From Sphingomonas sp. LT1P40 (GTDB lineage Bacteria; Pseudomonadota; Alphaproteobacteria; Sphingomonadales; Sphingomonadaceae), in the NCBI RefSeq assembly GCF_036663835.1, contig NZ_JAXOJT010000002.1, positions 1,067,413 to 1,131,412 on the forward strand: a stretch of 64,000 nt of DNA, written 5' to 3'. The position numbers were made by a program, and so were the translations under genes. Shown one piece after another: positions 35,101 through 43,040 of the stretch. Under the pieces are notes generated by a model. It searched no databases. It saw only the letters and a program-made list of their open reading frames with translations, and was not told where the DNA came from. Every line of letters starts with the position of its first letter. Position 1 is the first letter of the stretch.

Positions 35101-36317
35101 AGCTGTCGGGGCCGGTCGCGGTTGCGGCGGATTTCTCCGGGCAATTGAACGCCCCGCAGATCACCGGTCTCGTCCGCGGCACCAACCTGGTTTACGAGAA
35201 CGAAGTTTACGGCACCCGCCTGTCGCAGATGAAGCTGGAGGGGCGGTTCGACAATGACTCGCTCGACATTACCGAGCTGAATGCGGTCGCTGGCAATGGC
35301 CGGGTGATCGCGTCGGGCACGATCGGGCTGTCGTCGGCGCAAGGTTTCCCGATCGACATCACGGCGCGCTTTCGCAACGCGCGCCTCGCCCGCAGCAATG
35401 CGTTGGGCGCGACCGCAACCGGGCAGCTGCGCGTAACCAACGGACTGGACGGCGGATTGATCGAGGGGCGGATCATCATCCCCGAGGCGCGTTATCAGAT
35501 CATCCGCCAGGGCGCGGCCGAAGTTCCCGAACTGTCCGGCGTCTATCGCAAGAGCGAGCTGACGTCGGACGGCAAGCGCCCGTCGCGCACGCCGCGCGGC
35601 GGCAATTTCAAGCTCAACATCTCGCTGGTCGCCGACAACCGGCTGTTCGTTTCCGGCATGGGGCTGGAATCCGAATGGAGCGCGCGGATGCAGGTGACCG
35701 GCACTTCCGCCGCGCCGATCGTGACCGGCGAGGCGAAGGTGGTGCGCGGCACCTACAGCTTTGCCAGCCGCCGGTTCGAGCTGACGCGCGGCGTGGTGAG
35801 TTTCGAGGGCGGGCCGCTCGCCGATCCGCAGATCAATATCGGCGCGAGCACGACCGCCGAGGGCGTGACCGCGATCATCAATATTTCGGGCAGCGGACAG
35901 GTGCCGCGCATCGCCTTTACCTCGACCCCGGCGCTGCCGCAGGACGAGGTGCTGTCGCGCCTGTTGTTTGGCAGCTCGGTCACCAATCTGTCGGCGACTG
36001 AAGCGGTGCAGCTGGCCGCCGCGCTCAATTCGCTGCGCGCGGCGGGCGGCGGGCTCAATCCGCTGGGGCAATTGCGATCGGCGGCGGGGATCGACCGGCT
36101 GCGGATTCTGGGCGAGGACGACACCACCGGGCGCGGCATGGCGCTGGCGGCGGGGCAGTATATTACCGACGATATCTATATCGAGATCATCACCGACGCG
36201 CGCGGCTTTACCGCCGTCCAGCTGGAAATCGCGCTGACGCGGGCGCTGAGCCTGTTGACGCAGACGGGATCGTTCGGCGGGTCGCGGGCGGGGTTGAAAT
36301 ATTCGAAGGATTATTGA
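32115..36317 (+). CDS. tamB: TamB-domain translocation/assembly protein
   Basis: 1400 aa. A single N-terminal membrane anchor (~residues 21-43) is followed by long repetitive beta-sheet (AsmA/TamB taco fold) and a C-terminal TamB (DUF490) domain with GRVIASGTIGLSSAQGFPI, VSGMGLESEWSARMQVTG and GTYSFASRRFELTRG. The end is FGGSRAGLKYSKDY. Partner of TamA, it spans the periplasm and is implicated in outer-membrane protein assembly and phospholipid transport. Translationally coupled to tamA. Confidence 0.94.
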   Translation: MVEQGAAVEPEVTETVIVRAPMWQRVAKWVLIALVGLAALLLVAVLGLNTGVGKRLVVDQIGKFTTASGLNVKVGRIEGSVYGAMVLRDVRVSDPKGVFATSPSIAMDWRPFAFLNNHVDVRSLRSPLVRVTRLPELNPGDPDAPMLPDLDIDIGSLNIDRLVLEAPVAGRRHIATLNGKAKIADRRARVIVNGRTLGRTGGDRLALVLDAVPDDNKFDLRADLAAPVGGLVAGLVKLEAPLLARVSGRGGWDNWRGRAVGRLGAGQLADLAITARKGAFQVRGVTQPGLYLKGPVERLTAPNMQVALDAVLDRRRVDTRLRLRSNAMALTTTGIIDLAKSAFDQFRVEAMLLTPGAIAPNLNGRSVIGAVALNGPFATPTVDYKLQAAALGFGETVVERLYAEGLATVNADRILIPLKARAGRVSGLNAAAGGLLTNVTINGDLAITGTQILSENLRIRSDRIDATAIIAADMATGRYTGALKGRVNDYVIDSIGIVNLETDADLYAAAGGGWGIKGRIVGRSTRLFNAGVRDFLGGNAILRVNVALDPSGIIQFSNLKLAAPQFKVLNGSGRYDPAGALLLNANGYSNAYGPVTARVTGSLTAPLIHLRAPRPGVGVGLVDLDARIRGQGDAYAILATGGTNYGPFTADVLVRTGQALTVDVRTARFAGTDITGQLRQTPAGPFAGALAFVGSGINGNVDLSAAGKYQQAVVRATANNATIPGDMGITIGRAIINATAVLYDDAPAIVGDAQVANLKSGAFVLTTARAKIDYRGGRGSAQALAEGSSGVPFRVAANAKFEPNLWLVALGGKANGINFKTAQPARIAVADGTYRLAPAKIDFDRGSARLAGVWGDGLTMQARLDKLDLSVANALYPGLGLGGSATGSLDFRQPTGVSFPQAIMRLNIAKFTRSSLAGVSAPVDVAFIGRLLPDGSEARAVIKRGPTTIGRLVATLQPAGAGGWSERLMAGALSGGIRYNGPSAVLFSLGGFTGQQLSGPVAVAADFSGQLNAPQITGLVRGTNLVYENEVYGTRLSQMKLEGRFDNDSLDITELNAVAGNGRVIASGTIGLSSAQGFPIDITARFRNARLARSNALGATATGQLRVTNGLDGGLIEGRIIIPEARYQIIRQGAAEVPELSGVYRKSELTSDGKRPSRTPRGGNFKLNISLVADNRLFVSGMGLESEWSARMQVTGTSAAPIVTGEAKVVRGTYSFASRRFELTRGVVSFEGGPLADPQINIGASTTAEGVTAIINISGSGQVPRIAFTSTPALPQDEVLSRLLFGSSVTNLSATEAVQLAAALNSLRAAGGGLNPLGQLRSAAGIDRLRILGEDDTTGRGMALAAGQYITDDIYIEIITDARGFTAVQLEIALTRALSLLTQTGSFGGSRAGLKYSKDY

Positions 36318-36324
36318 GGCATCG

Positions 36325-36352
36325 CTGAGCGAAAGCCACGTGGTTCGCTTAG
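36325..36352. terminator. Bidirectional hairpin between tamB and the STAS-like gene
   Basis: CTGAGCGAA-AGCCACGTGGT-TTCGCTTAG type dyad with a CCACGTGG centre, placed between converging genes and overlapping the minus-strand stop codon. Confidence 0.55.
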
Positions 36353-36759
36353 ACGCTGAGTAGCCAGGCTTCGGCTTCCTCCGGGGTTACGAAAAAGCTC
36401 ACCTGACGTTTTTCGGTCGCCCGTTTCGCCTGCATCCGCGCCAGCGACTGTGCCACCACAAAGGCCAGATTTCTTGAAACCTTGGTCGGGTCGATCAGCA
36501 ATTGCTGGAAGGTAGCGACGCTATCCTGCGCCTGAATGTCCATTGCGCGCACGTCGATCAATGTCAGATGCTGGTTCGGCGGACATTGCAGTTGTTTGAA
36601 CGCTTCATCGCGCGCAGCGACGAGCCGCTTGATATCATCCGGTCCGTAGAAACCGGCGAGGGTGATCCGCACGAGATCGTGCGGGACATCGACGTCGATT
36701 GAAAACTCCGCCTTCATGCCGTTCTGGATATGTGTCCGACCTTTCCAGTGTGTTACCAT
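36349..36759 (-). CDS. Small STAS/SpoIIAA-like protein
   Basis: 136 aa, no signal peptide. Pattern EFSIDVDVPHDLVRITLAGF, YGPDDIKRLVAARDEAFKQL, HLTLIDVRAMDIQAQDSV and AFVVAQSLARMQAKRA resembles the SEC14/SpoIIAA-like STAS fold common as stand-alone proteins in sphingomonads. The phosphoacceptor Ser of anti-sigma antagonists is not obvious, so a partner-switch role is not supported. Start may be ATG 36759 or the later ATG at 36717 (MKAEFS), which better fits the domain. No operon partner. Confidence 0.7.
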   Translation of the reverse strand: MVTHWKGRTHIQNGMKAEFSIDVDVPHDLVRITLAGFYGPDDIKRLVAARDEAFKQLQCPPNQHLTLIDVRAMDIQAQDSVATFQQLLIDPTKVSRNLAFVVAQSLARMQAKRATEKRQVSFFVTPEEAEAWLLSV

Positions 36760-36775
36760 TCAAGGATTGAACGCA

Positions 36776-36793
36776 ACTTACATCAGTGTAAGT
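36776..36793. promoter_or_regulatory. Perfect 7-4-7 palindrome before the monooxygenase gene
   Basis: ACTTACA-TCAG-TGTAAGT, ending 19 bases before the start codon at 36813. Its shape is that of a TetR-type operator. No TetR gene is in the window. Confidence 0.6.
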
Positions 36794-36812
36794 ATCGCTG
36801 GCGGAGAGCGAT

Positions 36813-38285
36813 ATGACTGAACATTTCGATGTCGTGGTGGTTGGGGCGGGGCTGTCCGGGATCGGCGCGGGCTACTTCCTGCAGCGCGATTGCCCGGACC
36901 GCAGCTATGTGATCCTGGAGGGGCGCGAGCGGCTGGGCGGGACGTGGGACTTGTTCCGTTATCCGGGCATCCGCTCGGACAGCGACATGTACACGCTGGG
37001 TTACAGCTTTCGTCCGTGGACTCAGGCGAAGGCCATCGCCGATGGCCCGGCGATCCTGAATTACCTCGACGAGACCGCACGCGACAACGGTATCGACCGG
37101 CATATCCGGCACCAGCATCGTGTCGTCGCGGCGGACTGGTCGACGCCGGAGGCGCGCTGGAAGGTGACGGTGGAGCGCGGGGCGGAGCGGGAGCGGGCGA
37201 CGATCACCTGCGGCTTCCTGTTCATGTGCGCGGGCTATTATAATTATGCGGGCGGCTACACGCCGGAGTTTGCCGGGCGGGAGGATTTCGGCGGCCCGAT
37301 CGTGCACCCGCAATTCTGGCCCGAGGGGCTGGATTATGCGGGCAAGCGTGTCGTCATTATCGGTAGCGGCGCGACGGCGGTGACGCTGGTGCCGGAAATG
37401 GCGAAAACGGCGGCGCATGTGACGATGCTGCAGCGGTCACCGACGTACATTGTCGCACGACCGTCCGAGGATGGGGTGGCGAACTGGCTTCGCGCGAAGT
37501 TGCCGGGCAAGCTCGCCTATCGCCTCACGCGGCTCAAAAATGTCGGGATGGGGCAGTTCTTCTATCGGCTGGCGCGCAAGAAGCCGACGCAGGTCAAGGA
37601 ACGGTTGCTGGACATGGTGCGGACCGAATTGGGGCCGGACTATGATATCGGCACGCATTTCACGCCGAGCTATAATCCGTGGGATCAGCGCATCTGCCTA
37701 GTCCCCGACGCCGACCTGTTCGCCGCGATTCGTGAGCAGCGCGCGTCGGTGGTGACCGGGCAGATCGAGCGGTTCGAGGCGGGCGGCATCCGCTTGCAAT
37801 CGGGCGAGCTGGTGGAAGCAGATGTCATCGTCACGGCGACAGGGCTGGACATGCAATTGATGGGCGGCATCCCGTTCACCGTCGATGGGGTGCGCGCCGA
37901 TCCGGCGAAGTCGCTGGGATATAAGGCGATGATGTATTCGGATATCCCGAACCTGGCTTCGTCGTTCGGCTACACCAACGCCAGCTGGACGCTGAAGTCC
38001 GACCTGACTGCCGCCTATGTCGCGCGGCTGCTCAATGCGATGAAAAAGCGCGGGATGCGGCAGGTAACGCCACGTGTGTCGGGCGATGTCAGCGTCGAGC
38101 CGTTCCTGACCTTTACGTCGGGCTATGTGCAGCGGGGCATGGACAAGTTTCCCAAGCAGGGCGACCGCAAGCCGTGGAAGGTACACCAGAATTACGCGCT
38201 GGACCTGATGACGCTGCGTTATGGCGGGATCGACGAGGGCATGGAGTTTTCGAACCCGGAGCCGAGGTCGAAGGTTGTGGCTTAA
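36813..38285 (+). CDS. Flavin-containing Baeyer-Villiger monooxygenase, EthA-like
   Basis: 490 aa, the size of mycobacterial EthA (489). The N-terminal FAD Rossmann motif VVVGAGLSGIGAGYFL is followed by GGTWDLFRYPGIRSDSDMYT. The BVMO fingerprint reads FGGPIVHPQFWP (FxGxxxHxxxWP complete), and the NADPH Rossmann is VVIIGSGATAVTLVPEM. Such enzymes insert oxygen next to ketones or oxidise thioamides and sulfides. GGAGAG lies before ATG 36813. The end overlaps the Rieske gene's stop by four bases, tail to tail. Confidence 0.9.
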   Translation: MTEHFDVVVVGAGLSGIGAGYFLQRDCPDRSYVILEGRERLGGTWDLFRYPGIRSDSDMYTLGYSFRPWTQAKAIADGPAILNYLDETARDNGIDRHIRHQHRVVAADWSTPEARWKVTVERGAERERATITCGFLFMCAGYYNYAGGYTPEFAGREDFGGPIVHPQFWPEGLDYAGKRVVIIGSGATAVTLVPEMAKTAAHVTMLQRSPTYIVARPSEDGVANWLRAKLPGKLAYRLTRLKNVGMGQFFYRLARKKPTQVKERLLDMVRTELGPDYDIGTHFTPSYNPWDQRICLVPDADLFAAIREQRASVVTGQIERFEAGGIRLQSGELVEADVIVTATGLDMQLMGGIPFTVDGVRADPAKSLGYKAMMYSDIPNLASSFGYTNASWTLKSDLTAAYVARLLNAMKKRGMRQVTPRVSGDVSVEPFLTFTSGYVQRGMDKFPKQGDRKPWKVHQNYALDLMTLRYGGIDEGMEFSNPEPRSKVVA

Positions 38286-38668
38286 GTGGTGTAGATCATG
38301 CCGTCGCGTTGCTCGACGGGCCATACCGTGAGCGCCGCACCCGCGCACGGACCGCCGACACAGACGCCGTCATCGATACGGAACAGCGCGCCATGCCAGC
38401 TGCATTGGATCAGGCTGCCGTCGGCGGTGAGGTAGTCGTCGAGTTGTTGCGCCAGCGGCGGCCCCATATGCGGACAGCGATCGACATAGCCGGTGACGCT
38501 GTCGCCGCGCCGCACGACGAAACCGTGGAAGCGGCCCGCCTTCATCTCCAGCACGAAGTTGCGCGCCTTGCCGTCGGGAATCTGCTCAAGCGGACCGAGC
38601 GCGATGCCGGGCGGGGTGGCGGTGAGGCGTGGGGTCAGGGCAGCTTCGCCTTCGGGAAGCCAGCCCAT
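38282..38668 (-). CDS. Rieske 2Fe-2S ferredoxin-like protein
   Basis: 128 aa single-domain Rieske protein. Ligands are C65 and H67 (CPHMG) and C89 and H92 (CSWHG). It resembles ferredoxin components of ring-hydroxylating oxygenases and stand-alone Rieske proteins found beside homogentisate genes. The start at ATG 38668 overlaps the end of hmgA in another frame by 34 bases and has no obvious ribosome-binding site, so coupling to hmgA translation is likely. Electron partner unknown. Confidence 0.8.
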   Translation of the reverse strand: MGWLPEGEAALTPRLTATPPGIALGPLEQIPDGKARNFVLEMKAGRFHGFVVRRGDSVTGYVDRCPHMGPPLAQQLDDYLTADGSLIQCSWHGALFRIDDGVCVGGPCAGAALTVWPVEQRDGMIYTT

Positions 38669-39912
38669 GCCGCGTCGTAATCGGGCTGGGCGGTGTCGAG
38701 CGCGAATTGCGTGGGCTTGTAGGGCCAGCACGTCTCGACCATGAACGCCATTGTGCCATCGATCTTGTGGGGTTTCAGGTCAGCGTTGCTCGCGCCGTCC
38801 CAGCTGGCGACATCGGGGCCGTGACCGGCCATGAGGTTGTGGAGCGAGAGGCCGCCGGGGGCGAAGCCTTCGGCCTTGGCATCGTAAGCGCCGTAAATCA
38901 GGCCCATCGCCTCGCTCATGATGTTGCGATGGAACCAGGGCGGGCGGAACGTGTCCTCGGCGACCATCCAGCGCGGCGGGAAGATCACGAAATCGGCATT
39001 GGCGCGGCCGGGCACGTCGCTGGGCGAGGTGAGGACGGTGAAGATCGACGGGTCGGGATGGTCGAAGCTGACGCTGTTGATCGTGTTGAAGCGCGACAGA
39101 TCGTAACGCCACGGCGCGAGATTGCCGTGCCACGCGACGACATCGAGGGGGGAGTGGTCCAATTGGGTGGTCCAGAGACTCCCGAGATATTTCTGGACGA
39201 GTTCAAAGGACTCGTCATGGTCTTCATACCATGCCGCCGGCGTCTCGAAATCGCGCGGGTTGGCGAGGCCGTTGGCACCGATCGGGCCGAGGTCTGGCAG
39301 GCGGAACAGCGCGCCGTGGTTCTCGGCGACATAGCCGCGCGCTTCGCTGTCGGGGAGCAGCGCGCGAAACTTCACGCCGCGCGGGATCAGCGCGACCTGG
39401 CCGGGGGCGATGTCAATGCGGCCGAGTTCGGTGAGGAGGGCCAGACGGCCCGCCTGCGGGATGAACAGCAATTCGCCATCGGCATCGACGAACGCGCGGG
39501 CGGTCATGTCGGCGTTGGCGGCGTAGAGATGGACCGCGACGCCCTCCAGATCGGCGGGGTCGCGGTTGGCGAGCATCGTCGTCATGCCGTCGATCAGGTC
39601 GGTGCCGGGGGCGGGGCTTTCAATCGGGTTCCAGCGCAGGCGATTGGGAGGCAAGCGCGTATCCACCGTACCGGGGGCGAACCGTTTTGCACCGTCATAA
39701 CGGACGAAGGGCGGATGCTCGGCGCTGGGACGCATGCGGTAGAGCCATGAGCGGCGATTTTCGTGGCGGGGGGCGGTGAACGCGGTGCCGCTGAGTTGTT
39801 CGGCGTAGAGACCATAGGCGGGGCGTTGCGGGCTGTTGCGGCCGATGGGCAGTGCGCCGGGAACCGCCTCGGTCGAGATGTGATTGCCGAAGCCGGGAAA
39901 ATAGTCGGTCAT
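38635..39912 (-). CDS. hmgA: Homogentisate 1,2-dioxygenase
   Basis: 425 aa ring-cleaving Fe(II) dioxygenase of tyrosine/phenylalanine degradation, forming maleylacetoacetate. Conserved stretches include [59 protein letters not shown] and the metal-ligand region [24 protein letters not shown] precedes ATG 39912. An upstream in-frame TTG is not needed. It lies downstream of hppD, separated by a repeat-containing 183-base gap. Confidence 0.96.
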   Translation of the reverse strand: MTDYFPGFGNHISTEAVPGALPIGRNSPQRPAYGLYAEQLSGTAFTAPRHENRRSWLYRMRPSAEHPPFVRYDGAKRFAPGTVDTRLPPNRLRWNPIESPAPGTDLIDGMTTMLANRDPADLEGVAVHLYAANADMTARAFVDADGELLFIPQAGRLALLTELGRIDIAPGQVALIPRGVKFRALLPDSEARGYVAENHGALFRLPDLGPIGANGLANPRDFETPAAWYEDHDESFELVQKYLGSLWTTQLDHSPLDVVAWHGNLAPWRYDLSRFNTINSVSFDHPDPSIFTVLTSPSDVPGRANADFVIFPPRWMVAEDTFRPPWFHRNIMSEAMGLIYGAYDAKAEGFAPGGLSLHNLMAGHGPDVASWDGASNADLKPHKIDGTMAFMVETCWPYKPTQFALDTAQPDYDAAWAGFPKAKLP

Positions 39913-40095
39913 TGTTTCTCCCAAACCTTCTCCAGAGGAGGAAGGATACCGCAGCTTGGCGCTCTAGCGCCTAGCGGAGGTTGGATGAGGGAAGGCCCGC
40001 TGTCGAGAGCGCGATCCCCTCACCCAGCTACGACTAAGGCCGCGTAGAGAACGCGACCCAAGTCTGCGCAACCCTCTCCCGACGGGAGAGGGATA
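39913..40095. repeat. hppD-hmgA intergenic region with hairpin
   Basis: 183 bases without a gene. A nine-base stem, CCCTCTCCC/GGGAGAGGG, at 40072-40092 directly follows the hppD stop and may be a terminator or processing site. The rest (about 39960-40060) resembles degenerate sphingomonad intergenic repeat sequence. The hmgA promoter or ribosome-binding site occupies the hmgA-proximal end. Confidence 0.5.
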
Positions 40096-41133
40096 TTAGG
40101 CGTCGACCTTAATGACCCCGCGGCGGATCTGGTCGAGCTCGATGCTCTCGAACAGCGCCTGGAAATTGCCGTTGCCGAAACCCTCATTGCCCTTGCGCTG
40201 AATGATCTCGAAGAAGATCGGCCCGAACATGTTCTCGGTAAAGATCTGGAGCAACAGCCCTTCCTCACCGACATTGCCGTCGATCAGGATGCGGTTCTTG
40301 CGCAGCCGCTCCAGGTCTTCGCCGTGGCCGGGGACGCGCTTGTCGACCAGTTCGTAATAAGTCTCGATCGTGTCCTGTAATTTCACGCCGCGCGCGCGCA
40401 GGCGTTCGACGGTGTCGAAAATGTCGGGCGTGGTCAGCGCGAGGTGCTGGATCCCTTCGCCCTTATATTCGCGGATGAATTCCTCGATCTGGCTCTTGTC
40501 GTCCTGGCTTTCGTTCAGCGGGATACGGATCGCGCGGTCGGGGGCGATCATCGCCTGGCTGAACAGGCCGGTCGCCTGCCCCTTGATGTCGAAATATTTC
40601 TGCTCCTCGAAATTGAAGAGCGTCTTGTAGAATTCCGACCAGACCGACATCTGGCCGCGCTTCACATTGTGGGTGAGGTGGTCGAGCAGGTCGAGGCCGA
40701 CATTGTTCGCGGCTTCGGCTTCACGCCAGCCCGGGATTTCGGCCCAATCGGCATAAGGGTCGCCGCCGTCCTGCATAAAATAAAGGTAGGAGCCGCCAAT
40801 CCCCTCGATCACCGTGTCGTCCTCGATTGTCGACTTGGCACCATTGGCGAGCGCCCATTCCATAGCGGCGGTGGGGTCGGAGACGCGGAAGGCCATTGCG
40901 CTGGCCGATGCGCCATGTTCGTTGCGGAATTGCGCCACGCGGCCATCGGCATCGCGGTTGAGCATCAGGTTGATGCGACCCTGTTTATAGCGGGTGATGT
41001 TCTTGGTCGGGTGGCGGTGGCTCGGCACGAAGCCCAGCTGCTCAAACTGCGCGCCCATCGCCGCCGGGTCGGGCGAGGTGAACTCGACGAACTCGAAGCC
41101 GTTGAGGCCCAGCGGATTGGCGGTGTCGGTCAT
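40096..41133 (-). CDS. hppD: 4-hydroxyphenylpyruvate dioxygenase
   Basis: 345 aa. It converts 4-hydroxyphenylpyruvate to homogentisate, the substrate of the next gene's product. The two-domain vicinal-oxygen-chelate fold shows EGIQHLALTTPDIFDTVERL (metal His), LLQIFTENMFGPIFFEIIQRKG (metal Glu near the C terminus) and GNFQALFESIELDQIRRG. GGAG precedes ATG 41133. A MarR-type palindrome at 41183-41200 lies 50 bases upstream. It shares orientation and pathway with hmgA. Confidence 0.96.
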   Translation of the reverse strand: MTDTANPLGLNGFEFVEFTSPDPAAMGAQFEQLGFVPSHRHPTKNITRYKQGRINLMLNRDADGRVAQFRNEHGASASAMAFRVSDPTAAMEWALANGAKSTIEDDTVIEGIGGSYLYFMQDGGDPYADWAEIPGWREAEAANNVGLDLLDHLTHNVKRGQMSVWSEFYKTLFNFEEQKYFDIKGQATGLFSQAMIAPDRAIRIPLNESQDDKSQIEEFIREYKGEGIQHLALTTPDIFDTVERLRARGVKLQDTIETYYELVDKRVPGHGEDLERLRKNRILIDGNVGEEGLLLQIFTENMFGPIFFEIIQRKGNEGFGNGNFQALFESIELDQIRRGVIKVDA

Positions 41134-41182
41134 CGCGGCATTCTCCGGAAAAACTGGCCGAAGGTTAGTCTAGTTCGGCATA

Positions 41183-41200
41183 TAGTGTCAAATGATACTA
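41183..41200. promoter_or_regulatory. Candidate MarR operator before hppD
   Basis: TAGTGTCAAATGATACTA, a dyad with seven of nine pairs matching. Its left half is the same as the site covering the marR start at 27245. Confidence 0.6.
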
Positions 41201-41271
41201 ATCTTTTCGTCCGAACTTTCGCTTGTCAACGCAAGGTCGCGGAGAGAGGTTCGTGCCGGAGGGGGACGATC

Positions 41272-42945
41272 ATGGCCCATGTTTCACGATCGCTGATCGC
41301 CGCATTGTCGTTGCTGGCGGCCGGGGTCGCGCATGGGCAGCAGCAGATCGACGTCAAACAACCGAGTGCGGCGTTCCTTGCCGCGTTCGAGAGCGGCGAT
41401 CTGCGCAAGGCACTGCCGCTGATCGAGCCCGACACCAAGGCGTGTGTTGCCGCCGCCGGCGGGGACAAGGCCGACAAGGATACGCTGGCACCGTGCGTGA
41501 TGCTGCTCGCTTATTATGGTGCCGGGCTGGCGGGAGCCGACCGGATTCGGGAGGCGTTGCCGATTTCGCGCAAGGCGGTCGAGGTTGCGGCCGACTTCGG
41601 CGAAGCGAGCGAGATTTCCATCGTCGCCAATTTGCTGTTCGGGCTGACGCTGGAGCGGCAAGGCCAGCATGGCGATGCCGAGCAGCCGTACCGGATTTCG
41701 CTTCAGGGTGCCGAGCAACTGCTGAAGGGCGATCCCGCGCTGGCGACCTATATCATCCGTCGCGCAAGCAATTTGCTGATGCTGGGCCGGTTCGCCGAAG
41801 CGCTGCCGCTGGCCGAACGCGCGATTGCGATCGCCGGGGATACGGCGGACGGCGCGTTTTTCCGGCTGATGCAGGGCAATGCGCTGATGCGGCTGGGCCG
41901 GATGGCGGAGGCGGAGGCGGCGTTCACGCGCGGGATCCAGCGCCTGACCGCATTGGTCGGCGCGGATGTCACCGAGACGCTGGCGTTGCGCGAAGCGCTG
42001 GCGCTGTATTTCGCGGAACAGAATCGCGCGGACGAAGCGATTGCGATCTGGCGTCGGACGCTGGCGATCCGGCGGACGCGGGGCGAGGCGGCGGACATCG
42101 CCGACAGCCTGAGCGGCCTCGGCATGGCGTTGCTGCGCAGCGGCCAATCGCGTGAGGCGGAAAGCGTGTTGCGCGAGGCGCTGGACATCCGGCTGAAACA
42201 GTTCGGCGAAGCCAGTAACTTCACCGGCGTCGCTTATTCCAATGTCGGGCTGGTGCTGATGGAAAGCGGCCAGTTGAACGAAGCGGCATCGATGTTCGGC
42301 CGCGCGCTGGCGGTCCTGAACGCGGCGGGCGGTGCCAATCCCGAGGAACTGGTGACGGTGCTGAACAACTTCGCGCTGGTACTCGCGAAGATCGGGATGG
42401 TGGAAGAGTCGGTTGGTATCCAGCGTCAGGTTCTGGCCATCGCGGAGACGAATTTCGGCAAGGGGCATGGCCGCACCGTCATGCTCCGCCAGAATCTGGG
42501 CAGCGCCTTGTCCGCGATTGGGCAGAAAGCGGAGGCGATCGCGCTGTTGACCGCGAATTACGAGGCCGGGTTGGCGTTGGGTGGCGAGGGTATGCAGTTG
42601 CGCGCACTGGCGGCGGTCAGTCTGGCCGCGATCCTGGCCGAGGCGGGCAAGCGTGCGGAGGCGCGCGGCTGGTATGTTCGCGCGATCGCCGACGGTCGCG
42701 CGGCGTTTCGCCCCGACCATAGCCAGCGGATCAATATCGGCTGGAGTTATGGCACCTTCATGCTGCGCGAACCGGGCGGGTTACCGCTGGCGCGGACGTT
42801 GCTGCGCGACGCGGGACAGGCGGTGCTGTTGCGGGCCGCCGCCGGGGTCGGGTTCGACGCGCGGGCGCAAAGTGAGTTGAGCGGATTCACGATCGTCTTC
42901 CGCGACCAGGTGCGGGCGGCATGGGGATTGAGTGCGGCAAGGTAA
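41272..42945 (+). CDS. Secreted TPR-repeat protein (TPR-1 of the protease locus)
   Basis: 557 aa. A signal peptide (SLIAALSLLAAGVAHGQ) is followed by about ten tetratricopeptide-like units, for example the pairs around GRFAEALPLAERAIAI, GRMAEAEAAFTRGIQ, GQSREAESVLREALDI and GQLNEAASMFGRALAV. The C-terminal tail AQSELSGFTIVFRDQVRAAW matches the tail of the second TPR protein (51847-52998). In many bacteria such TPR arrays are fused to a CHAT protease, but here they are separate. ATG 41272 has GGAGGGGG just before it, and in-frame sequence upstream is not coding. First gene of a plus-strand series that continues with HtrA. Confidence 0.85.
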   Translation: MAHVSRSLIAALSLLAAGVAHGQQQIDVKQPSAAFLAAFESGDLRKALPLIEPDTKACVAAAGGDKADKDTLAPCVMLLAYYGAGLAGADRIREALPISRKAVEVAADFGEASEISIVANLLFGLTLERQGQHGDAEQPYRISLQGAEQLLKGDPALATYIIRRASNLLMLGRFAEALPLAERAIAIAGDTADGAFFRLMQGNALMRLGRMAEAEAAFTRGIQRLTALVGADVTETLALREALALYFAEQNRADEAIAIWRRTLAIRRTRGEAADIADSLSGLGMALLRSGQSREAESVLREALDIRLKQFGEASNFTGVAYSNVGLVLMESGQLNEAASMFGRALAVLNAAGGANPEELVTVLNNFALVLAKIGMVEESVGIQRQVLAIAETNFGKGHGRTVMLRQNLGSALSAIGQKAEAIALLTANYEAGLALGGEGMQLRALAAVSLAAILAEAGKRAEARGWYVRAIADGRAAFRPDHSQRINIGWSYGTFMLREPGGLPLARTLLRDAGQAVLLRAAAGVGFDARAQSELSGFTIVFRDQVRAAWGLSAAR

Positions 42946-43040
42946 GGTGTTGAAATACCGCACTGTCTGATCCTGACCGTCGATTTTAGCTGAACCGAAT
43001 GACAGGAAAGGGGCGTCATTAGTAACGTCCCGGAATTTCC

